A DNA stretch of 16,559 bases from Scybalousia_A sp963588535. GTDB lineage: Bacteria > Bacteroidota > Bacteroidia > Bacteroidales > P3. Where the stretch lies: positions 1-16,559 of the forward strand of contig CAVAII010000014.1 of NCBI GenBank assembly GCA_963588535.1, written 5' to 3'. The position numbers and the translations under genes are program-made. The notes under the pieces are model-generated. The model had not been told where the DNA came from. It saw only the letters and a program-made list of their open reading frames with translations, and did not search any database. This document shows, piece after piece, positions 1-7,777 of the stretch. Every line of letters starts with the position of its first letter. Position 1 is the stretch's first letter.

Positions 1-1005
1 ATCTTCCCCTAAGGAAGGAGGATTGCTATTCTTTGAATAGATTGTGCGTAGTTTTCTACATCCCGCAAAAGTAGCACAACCAATCTCAGTAACCGAACTA
101 GGTATAGTTATATTAGTTAAACTAGTACATTCATCGAAAGCCACGTCGCCAATCTTAGTAACTGAATCAGGTATAGTTATATTAGTTAACTTACTACAAC
201 CTGAGAAAGCACGACCGCCAATTTCAGTAACTGAGTTAGGTATAGTTACATTAGTCAAACTAGTACATTTAAAGAAAGTCCAACTATCAATCTTAGTAAC
301 AGAATTAGGTATCTCTATATTTGCTAAACTACTGCAATCTGAGAAAGCACGACCGCCGATCTCAGTAACTGAGTTAGGTATAGTTACATTAGTTAAATTA
401 GTACAATCACAGAAAGCCCAATCTCCAATTTTAGTAACCGAATTAGGAATCGTGATACTTGTTAAACCACTGCAATCAGAGAAAGCACGACCCTCAATCT
501 CAGTAATTGAATTAGGTATAGTTACATTAGTCAAACTAGTACATTTAAAGAAAGTCCAACTATCAATCTTAGTAACAGAATTAGGTATCTCTATATTTGC
601 TAAACTACTGCAATCTGAGAAAGCACGACCGCCGATCTCAGTAACTGAGTTAGGTATAGTTACATTAGTTAAATTAGTACAATCACAGAAAGCCCAATCT
701 CCAATTTTAGTAACCGAATTAGGAATCGTGATACTTGTTAAACCACTGCAATCAGAGAAAGCACGACCCTCAATCTCAGTAATTGAATTAGGTATAGTTA
801 CATTAGTCAAACTAGTACATTTAAAGAAAGTCCAACTATCAATCTTAGTAACTGGATAAGTTGTCCCCTCGTATGTAACTTCCTTCGGAATTATTACATC
901 GCCACTTATTTTATTTTTGGATTGTACGACTTTTGCTGTCTTTGTCGTTTCGTCAATCTCGTAACAAAGGGTTGCTCCTTTGTGTGTAAATTTTATTTCT
1001 TTCAT
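1..1005 (-). CDS. BspA-like leucine-rich repeat protein, 3' end cut by window edge
   Basis: The minus-strand frame is open from ATG at 1005 to the left edge, giving 335 codons without a stop. After an N-terminal cap (about residues 1-55) come twelve 23-residue repeats of the BspA/TpLRR type, with a pattern like IPNSVTxIGxxAFxxCxxLTN. The last visible residues (CRKLRTIYSKNSNPPSLGED) match the C-cap region of the LRR protein at 15069, so little beyond the C-cap and a possible sorting tail should be missing. The start is secure: an in-frame TAA lies at 1017-1015, four codons upstream. No signal peptide is visible. The first 27 residues align instead with the mature N-terminus of the right-hand LRR protein (shared YKGxTL-like motif). 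Family members are typically surface or secreted adhesion and binding proteins; the location of this one is uncertain. It carries a perfect 276-bp internal duplication. The nearest good promoter is about 390 bp upstream (1394-1425). Confidence 0.85.
   Translation of the reverse strand, partial: MKEIKFTHKGATLCYEIDETTKTAKVVQSKNKISGDVIIPKEVTYEGTTYPVTKIDSWTFFKCTSLTNVTIPNSITEIEGRAFSDCSGLTSITIPNSVTKIGDWAFCDCTNLTNVTIPNSVTEIGGRAFSDCSSLANIEIPNSVTKIDSWTFFKCTSLTNVTIPNSITEIEGRAFSDCSGLTSITIPNSVTKIGDWAFCDCTNLTNVTIPNSVTEIGGRAFSDCSSLANIEIPNSVTKIDSWTFFKCTSLTNVTIPNSVTEIGGRAFSGCSKLTNITIPDSVTKIGDVAFDECTSLTNITIPSSVTEIGCATFAGCRKLRTIYSKNSNPPSLGED
236..852. repeat. Perfect 276-bp tandem repeat (about 2.2 copies) inside the LRR gene
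   Basis: Positions 236-576 recur with an offset of exactly 276 bp through 852, and I see no mismatch by eye. Full copies can be set at 262-537 and 538-813, with a partial third from 814 to 852. The period equals four 69-bp units, that is four 23-residue LRRs, so the reading frame is kept. Just outside the block the identity drops at once (235 versus 511; 577 versus 853). The neighbouring LRR units differ from one another at many positions, so the duplicated block is much younger than the rest of the array. Confidence 0.93.
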
Positions 1006-1299
1006 TATTGTTTTTTAATACTGTTATATCCCATCGTACCCAATCGGTTCTATATGCAAATTACTGCGTGTTGTTATTATTTTTTTAGTTTATAGATATA
1101 TAAATTATTTTTCAAAAAGTTTAGTACTCTCTTTGATTTTTTTCAAAAGAGTTTGTTTCTTTTTTGCAAAAGGAATCTTAGAAAAGTGAGGGAAAAACGA
1201 ATTTTTGCGACCTTGAAAAGCAAAGTTGCAAACGAAATTTAAGCAATTAAGTAAGTTGTGAATTAGACTAAAAAGATAATTACGAGGTCTTGTTAAATA

Positions 1300-1308
1300 C
1301 CCCCCCCC
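1300..1308. repeat. Homopolymer tract of nine C (G9 on the minus strand)
   Basis: Nine consecutive C residues in a very AT-rich stretch. On the minus strand this is G9, lying about 85 nt downstream of the predicted promoter at 1394-1425 and about 295 nt upstream of the LRR start. Such tracts are prone to slipped-strand length change and also to sequencing error. Confidence 0.9.
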
Positions 1309-1393
1309 TACTGATAATTAGGTAGTTAGTGTGATTAAATGTATAAAAGATAGTCGTATTATTCATGTCTTATTTCTGTTTTTATCTTCGGTG

Positions 1394-1425
1394 CAAAGGT
1401 ATATTATTTTTCTGAATCCACCAAA
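1394..1425 (-). promoter_or_regulatory. Predicted Bacteroidota-type promoter toward the left LRR gene
   Basis: Read on the minus strand there is TTTG (1425-1422), a 20-bp spacer, then TACCTTTG (1401-1394). This fits the phylum consensus TTTG-N19/20-TAnnTTTG exactly. It faces the LRR gene but would leave a leader of about 380 nt. A short ORF starting at 1366 lies at the usual distance. The promoter sits just after the mnmG stop codon. Confidence 0.6.
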
Positions 1426-1491
1426 TAAAAAGAGAAAAAAGTTGAAAATTATTTTTTTCGGGACTATTCTTTTTCTAATTGATATTCTTAA

Positions 1492-3369
1492 TTATTTGGA
1501 GATATATAGAACTAAGACGGCGATGTCGGCAGGAGAGACGCCACTTATTCGAGATGCTTGACCGATAGTCTTAGGACGGATATGCGATAACTTCTCTCTT
1601 GCCTCAAAGGATAGAGATTTAAGAGATTTGTAATCGAAATTGTCTTTGATTACAAGGTTTTCGTACTTATTTATACGGTCTACGGTCTCCTGTTCTTTTT
1701 GGATATAGTTCTCGTATTTGAGATTTATCTGCGATAGGGATAAGATTTCTTTTCTTTTGCTTTGAGGTATCTTATCTACTTGTTCTTTTAAGGTAGGTAT
1801 AGCGGAAATTAAGTCCTCTATCTCTACTTGTGGTCGCAAAAGGAGGGAGGCAATCTTTACAGGTTGGGAGATAGGAGGAGTAGAAAGTTCAGCGAGCATA
1901 GTATTTACCTCGGAAGGCGAAACGTTAGTAGTCTTAAGGTAGGTTATTAGTTTGCTTTTTTGTTTTAGTTTGGTATTTAGATGACGCATTCTCTCCTCTG
2001 ATGCCAAACCTAATTCATAGCCCTTAGGGGTAAGTCTTTCGTCTGCGTTATCTTGTCTTAGAAGGATACGATATTCTGCTCTTGAGGTGAACATTCTATA
2101 CGGTTCGTCTACGCCTTTGGTTACCAAATCGTCTATTAAGACGCCTATATAGGCTTCGCTACGTTTTAGGACGAAGTCCGGTAGGTGTTTAATCTTTTGA
2201 TTAGCGTTTATTCCGGCGATAAGACCTTGACAAGCGGCCTCTTCATAACCTGTCGTGCCGTTAATCTGTCCGGCAAAGAAAAGATTATTGATTAGTTTGG
2301 TCTCCAAAGTATTTTTCAACTGCGTTGGAGGGAAATAATCGTACTCGATAGCGTAACCAGGTCGTTCGATAACGGCTTTTTCAAAACCTTTTATATGTTT
2401 CAAGGCTTTGAGTTGAACATCCAAAGGCAAAGAAGAAGAGAAACCATTAACATACCAAAGATTAGTATGATTGCTCTCTGGTTCGATAAATAGTTGATGA
2501 TGATCTTTATCTGAGAAACGCTCTATCTTGTCTTCTATTGAAGGGCAGTAACGAGGACCTTTGCCTTGTATCCTACCTTGAAACATAGGCGAGTCTTTGA
2601 AACCAGTTCGAAGGATATCATGTACTGTCTGGTTGGTTAGGGCGATATAACAACTACGCTGCGAAAGAGGTTTAGTCCTACGATATAAGTAAGAGAATTG
2701 TCCTGCTACCTCATCGCCTTTCTGCTCGGTAAGAGCAGTAAAATCTATTGAACGACCATCTACTCGCATAGGTGTACCTGTCTTGAGTTTAGCAGACGTG
2801 AAGCCTAATCTTTGCAAACATTCTGTTAGGTTCTCGCTGTTTTCTTCGCCCAGTCTACCGCCCGAGAAATTAGTTTTACCGATATGTATTCTACCATTAA
2901 GGAAAGTGCCATTAGTAAGTATAAGAGCCGAAGTGTGAATAATGATACCGAGTTTGGTCTTAACGCCTGTTACTTGGTTGTTCTTAGTAGTTATACCCAC
3001 TACATCATCTTGCCAAAGGGAAAGATTAGCGGTGTTTTCCAGTTTATTACGCCAGCCGATAGGAAAAGTAATATCGTCCACTTGTGCACGAGGCGAGTGC
3101 ATAGCAGGACCTTTGGAGGCATTAAGCATACGGAACTGCATAGTATTAAGGTCAGTGTTGATACCCGAGTAACCGCCTAAGGCGTCTATTTCTCTAACTA
3201 TCTGTCCTTTGGCTACACCGCCCATTGCAGGGTTACAAGATAGTTGAGCAATATTATTAAGGTTTTGAGTAATCAACAGCGTCCTATTACCTAACAATGC
3301 CGAGGCTAAGGCTGCTTCGCAACCTGCGTGTCCCGCTCCTACTACTATTATATCAAACTTAGAAAACAT
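1492..3369 (-). CDS. mnmG: tRNA uridine-5-carboxymethylaminomethyl(34) synthesis enzyme MnmG (GidA)
   Basis: A 625-residue protein of the usual MnmG length. It is the FAD-binding subunit of the MnmE-MnmG complex, which modifies the wobble uridine of several tRNAs in the cytoplasm. Visible features are the Rossmann GxGxxG (residues 11-16, GAGHAG), the CNPAMGG motif with Cys45, the PRAQ motif near residue 93, and the second family cysteine in PRYCPSIEDK (Cys275). The C-terminal helical tail ends with SRISGVSPADI, which is typical of MnmG and contributes to MnmE and tRNA contact. It is the last gene of the minus-strand cluster, 23 nt after ybeY, with no promoter visible in the gap, so it is probably co-transcribed with ybeY and the genes above it. 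The assignment is essentially certain. Confidence 0.97.
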   Translation of the reverse strand: MFSKFDIIVVGAGHAGCEAALASALLGNRTLLITQNLNNIAQLSCNPAMGGVAKGQIVREIDALGGYSGINTDLNTMQFRMLNASKGPAMHSPRAQVDDITFPIGWRNKLENTANLSLWQDDVVGITTKNNQVTGVKTKLGIIIHTSALILTNGTFLNGRIHIGKTNFSGGRLGEENSENLTECLQRLGFTSAKLKTGTPMRVDGRSIDFTALTEQKGDEVAGQFSYLYRRTKPLSQRSCYIALTNQTVHDILRTGFKDSPMFQGRIQGKGPRYCPSIEDKIERFSDKDHHQLFIEPESNHTNLWYVNGFSSSLPLDVQLKALKHIKGFEKAVIERPGYAIEYDYFPPTQLKNTLETKLINNLFFAGQINGTTGYEEAACQGLIAGINANQKIKHLPDFVLKRSEAYIGVLIDDLVTKGVDEPYRMFTSRAEYRILLRQDNADERLTPKGYELGLASEERMRHLNTKLKQKSKLITYLKTTNVSPSEVNTMLAELSTPPISQPVKIASLLLRPQVEIEDLISAIPTLKEQVDKIPQSKRKEILSLSQINLKYENYIQKEQETVDRINKYENLVIKDNFDYKSLKSLSFEAREKLSHIRPKTIGQASRISGVSPADIAVLVLYISK

Positions 3370-3392
3370 CTCTTATTAGAATATCAAAAATA

Positions 3393-3809
3393 TTATTGAT
3401 AAAATATTGCTAAGGCCTCATTCTCTTTTTGACGCATTATTTTGTCTTCTTCTGGGGAATGATCCTCAAAACCAAGAAGGTGCAATACTCCATGAATAAT
3501 CACTCTGTGTAACTCATTATCAAAACTTGTGTCGAAATTCTCTGCATTCTCTTTTATACGGTCTATGGATATAACTATATCTCCGCTAATAACGTCTCCC
3601 TCGACATAATCGAAGGTTATAATATCTGTATAATAGTCGTGGTTAAGGTATTGTTTGTTAACGTTTAAGACTTGTTCGTCCGTATCAAAGATATATGATA
3701 TATCACCACATTGTTTGCCATACTGGGCAATTATTTGTTTAATCCACGCTTTTGTTTTAAGCCTATTGGAGAAAGGGAATTTGGTATTGCAACTAAAATT
3801 TATAGCCAT
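3393..3809 (-). CDS. ybeY: Endoribonuclease YbeY (rRNA maturation RNase)
   Basis: 138 residues, normal for the family. YbeY is a single-domain metal-dependent RNase involved in 16S rRNA 3'-end processing and ribosome quality control. The metal-binding motif is visible as HGVLHLLGFEDH at residues 106-117. H106 and H110 are in the standard HxxxH spacing. The third ligand region is one residue longer than the Escherichia coli pattern HLLGYDH, leaving D116 and H117 as candidates. The conserved central segment YYTDIITFDY (59-68) is present. The gene begins 9 nt after the preceding ORF stops and ends 23 nt before mnmG, consistent with a shared transcript for RNA-maturation functions. Confidence 0.95.
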   Translation of the reverse strand: MAINFSCNTKFPFSNRLKTKAWIKQIIAQYGKQCGDISYIFDTDEQVLNVNKQYLNHDYYTDIITFDYVEGDVISGDIVISIDRIKENAENFDTSFDNELHRVIIHGVLHLLGFEDHSPEEDKIMRQKENEALAIFYQ

Positions 3810-3818
3810 TGTGAAACC

Positions 3819-4238
3819 TTACTTTGCCATAGATAACTTATTCGAAGAATAGGATTTGATATTCTCTCTTCTTTTTATAACCAACTCTTCTTCTATACCA
3901 TTAATATAGAAGTACAAGTTCATAACTTTGCCATCTTCTGATATTTGTATATAATCCGAGAGGTTCTTTATTATAAACAAGGTATCGAACATAGGATTGT
4001 CTCTATCGGAGAAACTCATCTTAGAGAATATGCTTTCTTTTGCCTCGAAAGAAAAACAAATACCTTCATTAGTATTAGAAGCAGAGAGAAGTAGGTCTGT
4101 CTGTGCTACCTCAAATACTTTTTCTATTGCGATATCTATTGCTCCTATATAGTTGTATAGATGATATTTATCGCAGACTTGTTCTAAAAAAGTCTCAAAG
4201 CCTGAATAATTCCCCTTGGTGATATATACTTTTTCCAT
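3819..4238 (-). CDS. Small protein resembling a degenerate GHKL/HATPase domain (anti-sigma/RsbW-like)
   Basis: 139 residues, no signal peptide or membrane segment. The C-terminal half (MFDTLFIIKNLSDYIQISED and the strand after it) resembles the final helix and strand of RsbW-like HATPase domains, where a pattern G-L-x-x-I-x-x-L-x-D-x-V is common. From memory, an annotated ATP-binding protein occupies this slot between DUF4175 and ybeY in many Bacteroidota. The ATP-site residues are not obvious, though. In the helix AIDIAIEKVFEVA the usual N-box Asn appears to be Glu, and no DxGxG loop is visible. It may be a regulator that has lost nucleotide binding, or a fast-evolving member. It sits 23 nt downstream of the DUF4175 gene and 9 nt upstream of ybeY. 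It is a real gene by context; the family assignment is tentative. Confidence 0.7.
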   Translation of the reverse strand: MEKVYITKGNYSGFETFLEQVCDKYHLYNYIGAIDIAIEKVFEVAQTDLLLSASNTNEGICFSFEAKESIFSKMSFSDRDNPMFDTLFIIKNLSDYIQISEDGKVMNLYFYINGIEEELVIKRRENIKSYSSNKLSMAK

Positions 4239-4261
4239 AAAGCCACAAAGTATTAAAAAAG

Positions 4262-7200
4262 TTACTTATTTGAGTTTTCAAAATTACTAAAATATTCTGA
4301 TATTTTAGTTTTATAATACGAAGAATATACAGGAGGAATTTTCTGCAACAACTCCATATCTCTATTTTTCAATTTCTTAAACTCTTCAAAAGATTGATTA
4401 TTTTGTTTTTCTATTTTATCAATTCCTGTTTTAGACTCTCTTTTTTCTTCTTTATCCTTCTTCATTTGTGCTTTTTCGCTCTCGAGCATACGAGTTAGAA
4501 TTTGTTTTTGACGGTTAAGCGTCTGAGTATTTATTCTTTTATTAACAATATCTTTTTCGGTCTGCTCCATCTGTTGCAGTGTCTGATTCATTGTACCAAA
4601 GGACTTAGCGTTCTCTTTTTTCAATTCGTTGACATATTCTTGCATCATCTTACGAATCATTTCTTGCTGAGCAGCGGCTTTGGCTAATTTTTCGTTAAGT
4701 TCTTTGTTCTCGCCTATCTTTTGTTTGGACTGATTACCACGTTTCTGTAACTCATTCTGCAAACGTTCTATCTCTTGATTTAGGGCTTCTTGCAACTGAC
4801 GCATATTTTTTGGTTTGTTGCCTTTAGGGCTTGGCGAAGGGTTGTTACATTGATTTCTTGCGTTTCTATTACTCTTGTGTTTCTTGCTTAGCATTTGCTG
4901 TTGCTGTTTATTCATATTGTCAAGGCTCTCGGCTAATAACAAAGCCAGATTATTCATTGACGACATAGAATATTGCTGATTAATGGCGGCTTGATTATTC
5001 TTGTAGTTGGTATAGTAACTTTGATTGAATTTGAGAAGGGTACTCAAACTCTTGTCTATACTACTAGCAACCTTACTTGTTTCATCGTTAATAACTTTGG
5101 TAACTTGCGGTTGATGCTTACTAATCTGATAAAGACTATCGGCAATAGTCTGCATACTCTCCTTGATAGTGTTCTGAGAGTTGATAATCTTTTGATAAGC
5201 AGGATCACTTACCAAAGTTTTTTGCGTTGTATAGATCAAATCCTCTTGTTTCTTGGAAAGAGTAACTAAGTTCTTTAGTATCTGACGAACATCATCGATA
5301 TCCTCTGCTAATTGTTCCTCCTCGTTCTCGTCCAGTTGGTCTTGCATCTGTTGTTGCATTTGATCCATTTGTTCGGCAGCCTGTTTCTGATTTTCGGAGG
5401 CTTTCTTATTCTTATTATTCTTTATATTCTCTTGAGCCTGTTTCTGTTTCTGTTCTATTTGTTGTTCCTTAGGTTTATCTTGTTTGAAATTAAACGGACT
5501 TTCCAACTGAGCGTCTTTCTTTTTGGTCTGTTCTATTTTCTTTTGTAAGTCTTTGAACTCTTTGTTCAACTCCTCTTGCTTTTGTTGCAAGTTCTCTTTG
5601 CTATCTTGTTTGTTTTTGGTCTGTTCGGATAATTGTTTTTGCTTTTGAGACAAGTCTTTGAGTTTGTCTATTATGTCCTCTATGTCTTTTTCTACGTTAA
5701 GCCGCTTGTAGAACTCCAAGTTCTTGTCCAATTGTTTGGATATATCCTCGTTTTTCTTTGATATATTCTGCAATTGTTCGTTGATAGTACTCTTATCTAA
5801 TTTTTTGTCCAAAAGATCATTCATTTGCTTCATTAGATCTTCTAAATCTTTGTTTTGAAGTTCCTTAAACAATTCTTCCAATTGTCTTTGCTTCTCCGCA
5901 ATCTCAGGATCTATCTCTTTGTACTTCTCTTCTAACAAAGAATTCTCTTCTATTTTCTGCTGTATCTCTTGTACTTTTTGCTGTATCTCTTCTTGTTTTT
6001 GTTTTATCTGTTGCAAAGTCTTCTCATCTTGCCAATTTAGTTCTTTTTTCTCTGTTAGTTTTTGAGTTAAGTCTTTGATTTCCTTTTGCAACTTACGTAT
6101 TTCGTCTAAGGTTTGATTAGTTTGCTGACTTACCTGCTCACTATTCTTACTTAACCTTTCGTCTAATTGTTTCTCGGTAGGGATATCAACAGTAAATGTC
6201 TGCGATTTAGTACTTTTTGCACCATTAATAGCATCATTATCCCACACTTCAAACCAATAATCTACTTTGTCGCCCTTTTCGATTTTGTATTCCGTTAGGT
6301 TAGCGGCGTAATAGAACTCTTGATTGTTCTCATTATCCGTTATAGGTAAGGCTTTGGTGATTATTTTGGCTTTGGTAGAGTTCTGCGGAGTGATTTTGAT
6401 AGCAAACAGTAGTTTGGAAAAACCATAATCGTCCTTTATCTGCCCACGAAAATATATATTGTCTACAACTATTGAATCTTTCTGTTCAATAACTGCGATA
6501 GAAGGTTTTTCATCTCTTATAGTATTGATACTAAATTCTATACTATCCATCGAGATGGTATAACTATTCTTTGTCTTTAAGGTTACTATCTGGCTATTAT
6601 AATAGGTCTGTGCAAAATCTATATTGCCTCTTTTGTTAGGAATTAACTCTGTCGTTTTAATATTTGATTTCGTTAAATTCTTTTCTGATTTTATTTTATT
6701 CTTTACTGATTTCGTTGGATTCTTTACTGATTCTATTTTATTCTTTTCAGTATTTATTTTGCTGTCTTCACTAACTAAATTTTCCTTCCTACTATTTAGG
6801 ATAACTTTGTTACAATCCTTGGTTTGAATATGCCAAACTATCTTAGTTCCTTGCGGTAAGGAAAGGTCGGTAACATTACTTAGAGTTTCATTTTTTATCT
6901 TTGTGTAGGCAGGATAGATAACCTCGGCAGTAAGGTCGGTTAGGATAGGTTTGGGATTAACCACTACTTCGTATATCTTGCTATATACATCGACAGCCTC
7001 AAATTGTAGAGAAGTAGTCTTTTGTATTTGAGAGATAAGATAAGAAAACTCCGTCTTGCTATCTTGTTTCATCTCAAAGGTTTGACCATCTACAATAACA
7101 TTTACTTTCTCGGGTAAGATCTCTCCTTTGACTTTTACTTTGACTTGATAATCCGAACGTTGTATAGCAGTAAGAGACGATAGGACTTCGAAAGAAAAAG

Positions 7201-7777
7201 GAGCAGGTTTCTCATAGAAAGTATTATGATTAAGGTATCTTTTGCTTGGTTCGGAGAATAATTGCGGAAAGAAACACAAAACAATACCGACTACTACCAC
7301 AACGCCTATTAGATAACGAGAAAATTTCTTGGTCTTAGTAGTATTGATTGCCTTTTGAAAAGGGACAACACGGAGCAGTTGAGTTTTTTGTTCAATTGCT
7401 GCCGTTAGTAATTCATTTTCCGAAGATTGAGATATTTGTTGTAGTTGTAGTAGGTTCAATAACTTATCTTGTACCGAAGAGAAGTGTTTGCCTATAATCT
7501 TTGCTGCCCCATCGTATGATAATGTCTTACCTATTCTAAATAGTTTGAATAAAGGACGAACCACCCACACACCTATTACTATCAATGTCAAAAGAATATA
7601 CGCATAGAAAACTATTGTACGAAACAAAGTACTCATCCACCCGAAGTATTCTATTATGGATAGTACTACAAAGAATATTATCAATAATAATAAGGTATAA
7701 ATCAGTCCCCTAACTACAAGATTTTTGTAGTATTTGGTAATAAACTCATTTAACTTATTATATATCTCGTTTTGCAT
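4262..7777 (-). CDS. Large DUF4175-like membrane-anchored coiled-coil protein
   Basis: 1171 residues. Two hydrophobic segments near the N-terminus (about 22-44 and 52-74) and a third (about 155-174) suggest an inner-membrane anchor. After these comes a region rich in beta-type sequence (about 190-530) ending in VDYWFEVWDNDAINGA, and then a very long Lys/Glu/Gln-rich coiled-coil region (about 535-850) with further helical stretches to about 1150. This architecture and the position before ybeY and mnmG match the DUF4175 proteins of Bacteroidota, whose function is unknown to me. The start overlaps the atpB stop as TAATG (shared A at 7777), which suggests translational coupling. Residues 345-372 form a short heptapeptide repeat. 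A role in envelope or periplasmic scaffolding is a guess from architecture only. Confidence 0.8.
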   Translation of the reverse strand: MQNEIYNKLNEFITKYYKNLVVRGLIYTLLLLIIFFVVLSIIEYFGWMSTLFRTIVFYAYILLTLIVIGVWVVRPLFKLFRIGKTLSYDGAAKIIGKHFSSVQDKLLNLLQLQQISQSSENELLTAAIEQKTQLLRVVPFQKAINTTKTKKFSRYLIGVVVVVGIVLCFFPQLFSEPSKRYLNHNTFYEKPAPFSFEVLSSLTAIQRSDYQVKVKVKGEILPEKVNVIVDGQTFEMKQDSKTEFSYLISQIQKTTSLQFEAVDVYSKIYEVVVNPKPILTDLTAEVIYPAYTKIKNETLSNVTDLSLPQGTKIVWHIQTKDCNKVILNSRKENLVSEDSKINTEKNKIESVKNPTKSVKNKIKSEKNLTKSNIKTTELIPNKRGNIDFAQTYYNSQIVTLKTKNSYTISMDSIEFSINTIRDEKPSIAVIEQKDSIVVDNIYFRGQIKDDYGFSKLLFAIKITPQNSTKAKIITKALPITDNENNQEFYYAANLTEYKIEKGDKVDYWFEVWDNDAINGAKSTKSQTFTVDIPTEKQLDERLSKNSEQVSQQTNQTLDEIRKLQKEIKDLTQKLTEKKELNWQDEKTLQQIKQKQEEIQQKVQEIQQKIEENSLLEEKYKEIDPEIAEKQRQLEELFKELQNKDLEDLMKQMNDLLDKKLDKSTINEQLQNISKKNEDISKQLDKNLEFYKRLNVEKDIEDIIDKLKDLSQKQKQLSEQTKNKQDSKENLQQKQEELNKEFKDLQKKIEQTKKKDAQLESPFNFKQDKPKEQQIEQKQKQAQENIKNNKNKKASENQKQAAEQMDQMQQQMQDQLDENEEEQLAEDIDDVRQILKNLVTLSKKQEDLIYTTQKTLVSDPAYQKIINSQNTIKESMQTIADSLYQISKHQPQVTKVINDETSKVASSIDKSLSTLLKFNQSYYTNYKNNQAAINQQYSMSSMNNLALLLAESLDNMNKQQQQMLSKKHKSNRNARNQCNNPSPSPKGNKPKNMRQLQEALNQEIERLQNELQKRGNQSKQKIGENKELNEKLAKAAAQQEMIRKMMQEYVNELKKENAKSFGTMNQTLQQMEQTEKDIVNKRINTQTLNRQKQILTRMLESEKAQMKKDKEEKRESKTGIDKIEKQNNQSFEEFKKLKNRDMELLQKIPPVYSSYYKTKISEYFSNFENSNK
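6662..6745 (-). repeat. Four 21-bp tandem units encoding a Lys-rich heptapeptide
   Basis: Within the DUF4175 gene, residues 345-372 read as four heptads: KNKIESV, KNPTKSV, KNKIKSE, KNLTKSN. Units 1 and 3 resemble each other, as do 2 and 4, suggesting that a 42-bp pair was duplicated. The insert falls in a low-complexity linker between segments of the beta-rich region and keeps the frame. Confidence 0.75.

Larger units (their letters stand above)
1006..1491. other. Gene-poor gap between the LRR gene and mnmG
   Basis: About 490 bp with no convincing gene. It holds a minus-strand promoter (1394-1425), a run of nine C on the plus strand (1300-1308), and a short minus-strand ORF of 28 codons (ATG 1366 to TAA 1280) that crosses the G tract. 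A small imperfect hairpin lies at 1126-1152 (arms 1126-1136 and 1143-1152, six-T loop). The plus-strand frame from 1331 to 1561 runs into the 3' end of mnmG and has no recognisable content. No clear terminator for mnmG is visible. Confidence 0.6.

Noticed and set aside
44..859. Long plus-strand frame with a repeated VTELGI-type peptide
   Set aside because: It is the antisense of the minus-strand LRR array. The LRR codons happen to leave the opposite strand open; the same kind of peptide appears antisense to the right-hand LRR gene at 15791-16075.
1..1005. Direct repeats considered as a CRISPR array
   Set aside because: The repeats are contiguous coding units with no spacers, and no cas gene is present.
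1126..1152. Hairpin with a six-T loop followed by T-rich sequence on the plus strand
   Set aside because: No plus-strand transcript is expected to end here, and the stem is AT-rich with a bulge; too weak for a terminator call.
1421..1499. 8-bp inverted repeat CCAAATAA / TTATTTGG around the mnmG stop
   Set aside because: The arms are 63 bp apart and AT-rich; chance is likely, and one arm simply contains the mnmG stop codon while the other overlaps the predicted -33 element.
1331..1561. Plus-strand ORF of 76 codons between the LRR gene and mnmG
   Set aside because: It overlaps the 3' end of mnmG, has a low-complexity AT-rich sequence and no plausible promoter on that strand; the region is better explained by the minus-strand promoter.
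5312..5548. Hydrophobic plus-strand ORFs opposite the DUF4175 gene (also 4502-4687, 4973-5269 and 6624-6827)
   Set aside because: They are antisense shadows of Lys/Glu/Gln-rich coiled-coil codons, which read as Phe/Leu-rich on the other strand.
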